Of a stretch of DNA of 64,000 bases, positions 62,572 through 64,000 are shown one piece after another. The notes beneath the pieces were generated by a model. The model saw only the letters and a list, made by a program, of their open reading frames with translations, had not been told where the DNA came from and made no database searches. Origin of the DNA: Prevotellaceae bacterium UBA2448 (GTDB taxonomy: Bacteria; Bacteroidota; Bacteroidia; Bacteroidales; Bacteroidaceae); assembly GCA_002342585.1 (NCBI GenBank), contig DDQG01000015.1, positions 1-64,000 of the forward strand, given 5' to 3'. The position numbers and the translations under genes were made by a program. Each line of letters starts with the position of its first letter. Position 1 is the stretch's first letter.

Positions 62572-63662
62572 TAAATCATTGTAACTTCAGTATCATCTTC
62601 TTCTGAAACTTGATCAAGTTTCAGTTTATCACTATCATCACGCTTGTCATGGAATTGTTTTTGTAGAGGATGCGCATGAATAGCATCATACTGTTTTCGG
62701 TTACGATATGCATCAATAGCAGCATATATGGCATTACGAAAAGCGTCAACTGATGCTATTCCTTTTCCTGCAATTTCATATTGAGCATCATGAGCAGGTG
62801 ATGTTACGATAAAAGGTAAGCCAGAAATGTATCTATAGCCTTCTCCATGCGTGATAGCCTTGAATGGAACCATAGCTTGATCATAGTACATTGTGAGCAC
62901 AGCATCAAAGTGATCATAATTATTGTCAGAGAATATATATTCTGCAGAGTATGGACCAAAACATAGTGTTCCTTCATTAAACATTTCTTGAACGAGTGGT
63001 GATATAATCTCTTTTTCTTCTGTGCCTGCAAAAGAACTTTCTCCTTCTTTAGGATTTAGAGCTATGATGGCTATACGAGGATTCTCTATACAGAAATCAC
63101 GTTGCAGAACAGAACGAAGTGTCTGAATTTTCTGGCTAATCAGTTCTTTAGTAATATATTTTGAGACTTGTTGTAAAGGAATGTTTTCAGTAACTGATGC
63201 AATTCGTAGTCGATCTGCTATTAAAATTGTTTGTGGTTCATTGGATCCATTTATTATTTTTTTGGAAATATAATCAGCTTGTGATGTTCCGTCGGAGAAT
63301 GTTACTGGAGCAGTAACTAAAATATCAACATTTTCTTGTTGTACATCTTTTAAGGCTTTGTCTAATGAAACTTGTGCGATTTTGTCTTTGTCTTCGGTTG
63401 CTGTACCAAATTCTATTTTTAGTTCATCTTCACCAAAGCAATTTACCATGTTAACAGAATGATCGCGAATTTCACTGACATTTGCTCTGACAATAAAATT
63501 GGTTTGATTGTCAATCGACTTACGATGAAATGTTGCTGCCTTGGGAGAACCATAGATGACAGGTGTACATAAGGATAACATTTCCTCGTTCTCAAAACAT
63601 CTGAATATTATTTCATACCCAGTACCGTTTATATCACCATGTGTAATTCCTATTTTAATCAT
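62571..63662 (-). CDS. pdxA: 4-hydroxythreonine-4-phosphate dehydrogenase
   Basis: The 363-residue NAD-dependent enzyme of vitamin B6 synthesis shows GITHGDINGTGYEIIF at the start, LVTAPVTF, ALNPKEGESSFAGTEE, and TMYYDQAMVPFKAI with TSPAHDAQYEIAGKGIAS near the end; metal-binding histidines are retained. A charged C-terminal extension of about 35 residues (HDKRDDSDKLKLDQVSEEDDTEV) is unusual. It overlaps the DUF4837 gene by eight bases. Confidence 0.93.
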   Translation of the reverse strand: MIKIGITHGDINGTGYEIIFRCFENEEMLSLCTPVIYGSPKAATFHRKSIDNQTNFIVRANVSEIRDHSVNMVNCFGEDELKIEFGTATEDKDKIAQVSLDKALKDVQQENVDILVTAPVTFSDGTSQADYISKKIINGSNEPQTILIADRLRIASVTENIPLQQVSKYITKELISQKIQTLRSVLQRDFCIENPRIAIIALNPKEGESSFAGTEEKEIISPLVQEMFNEGTLCFGPYSAEYIFSDNNYDHFDAVLTMYYDQAMVPFKAITHGEGYRYISGLPFIVTSPAHDAQYEIAGKGIASVDAFRNAIYAAIDAYRNRKQYDAIHAHPLQKQFHDKRDDSDKLKLDQVSEEDDTEVTMI

Positions 63663-64000
63663 TTTTTTCAGTTTTCATTTTAGGTAAATCCAGTGTATAA
63701 AGTGCTGCTTCGAGACGACGAATCATTGTTCGCTTCATTTTGTCTGGAGCATAAACAAATCCCTCTACAACAATAATACGATTATTAATAGTGTCAATTC
63801 GGGAGTGACTAACGAAAGGTCCCCCCATAGCTTCTTTGCTCATTTCCCATAAACCTCGAGCCTCCATTGCTACATCGTCACGAACTCGAATATTTTTTGT
63901 CCATACGAATTCATGGTTAGTACGCATAACGGAACCTTCATGCGCTCCGGGGATATTGTCTGCCATTACCTTGTCGCGTAGAGCAATATATGGATTCCGA
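63655..64000 (-). CDS. DUF4837-type protein, C-terminal part (cut by window end)
   Basis: The frame stays open to the right edge, so the gene begins outside the window. The visible about 115 residues, including RNPYIALRDKVMADNIPGAHEGSVM and VVEGFVYAPDKMKRTMIRRLEAALYTL, resemble the C-terminus of the Bacteroidetes DUF4837 lipoprotein family. The ATG at 63966 is internal, not the start. The function is unknown. Confidence 0.7.
   Translation of the reverse strand, partial: RNPYIALRDKVMADNIPGAHEGSVMRTNHEFVWTKNIRVRDDVAMEARGLWEMSKEAMGGPFVSHSRIDTINNRIIVVEGFVYAPDKMKRTMIRRLEAALYTLDLPKMKTEKND

Overview
The window looks like chromosome of a Prevotella-like member of the Bacteroidales. The protein families are typical of that order: the 286-residue primary sigma factor, Porin-type, DUF4301, DUF4468, DUF3256 and DUF4837 proteins, a UxaB-type tagaturonate reductase and a stand-alone AICAR transformylase. 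Many genes also carry the Bacteroidetes promoter pattern (TTTG, 19-21 bases, TAnnTTTGC). I cannot name a species from sequence alone.

Layout. Positions 1-9840 hold a complete type V-A CRISPR-Cas system on the + strand: a WYL-domain regulator, cas12a, cas4, cas1, cas2, a leader with its own promoter, and an array of 38 identical repeats and 37 spacers (7019-9465). Seven-base-periodic repeat tracts lie on both sides of it, and a set of palindromes spaced exactly 22 bases apart follows the array. Positions 9841-16916 (minus strand) hold tatC, tatA and a redox set: a Tat-signal lipoprotein aldo/keto reductase with ferredoxin clusters, a membrane polyferredoxin with an internal twin-arginine motif, a TonB-dependent receptor and a DUF362 protein. 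Next come a GH2 glycosidase (17101-19566) and a biosynthetic run on the minus strand: tRNA-Thr, hisH, hisA, hisF, hisIE, ftsE, lysC, lysA.

From 25920 the + strand carries pyrK, pyrD, a DUF3256 protein and uxaB. The minus strand then has a 2-hydroxyacid dehydrogenase, a porin, a small membrane protein and a DUF4468 protein. A 1258-residue secreted protein with a dockerin-like end, a DUF4301 protein, rsmG, a metallo-hydrolase, a sigma-54 activator fused in frame to an LptE-like lipoprotein, a small protein and secG follow (33868-43175). A 5'-nucleotidase and pheS lie on the minus strand. After a 21-base-periodic inverted-repeat array come rpoD, a secreted protein, a clostripain-type protease, an HprK-like P-loop protein, an S24/S26 peptidase, a PqqD-like protein, ung, a class A penicillin-binding protein and kdsB. 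The right end has trmD, glmS, a carboxymuconolactone-decarboxylase protein, an acidic-tailed protein, purH (transformylase only), a small basic protein, and a minus-strand set of PAP2 enzyme, CDP-alcohol phosphatidyltransferase, GtrA, pdxA and the end of a DUF4837 lipoprotein.

The most notable items are the intact Cas12a locus with its regulator; the phased palindrome arrays at 9618-9761 and 46150-46233; the sigma-54/LptE fusion; the kinase-like/PqqD/peptidase cluster, which resembles peptide-modification clusters; and the PAP2 plus CDP-alcohol transferase pair, which resembles Bacteroidetes inositol-lipid loci. I saw no transposase, integrase or phage gene in the window.
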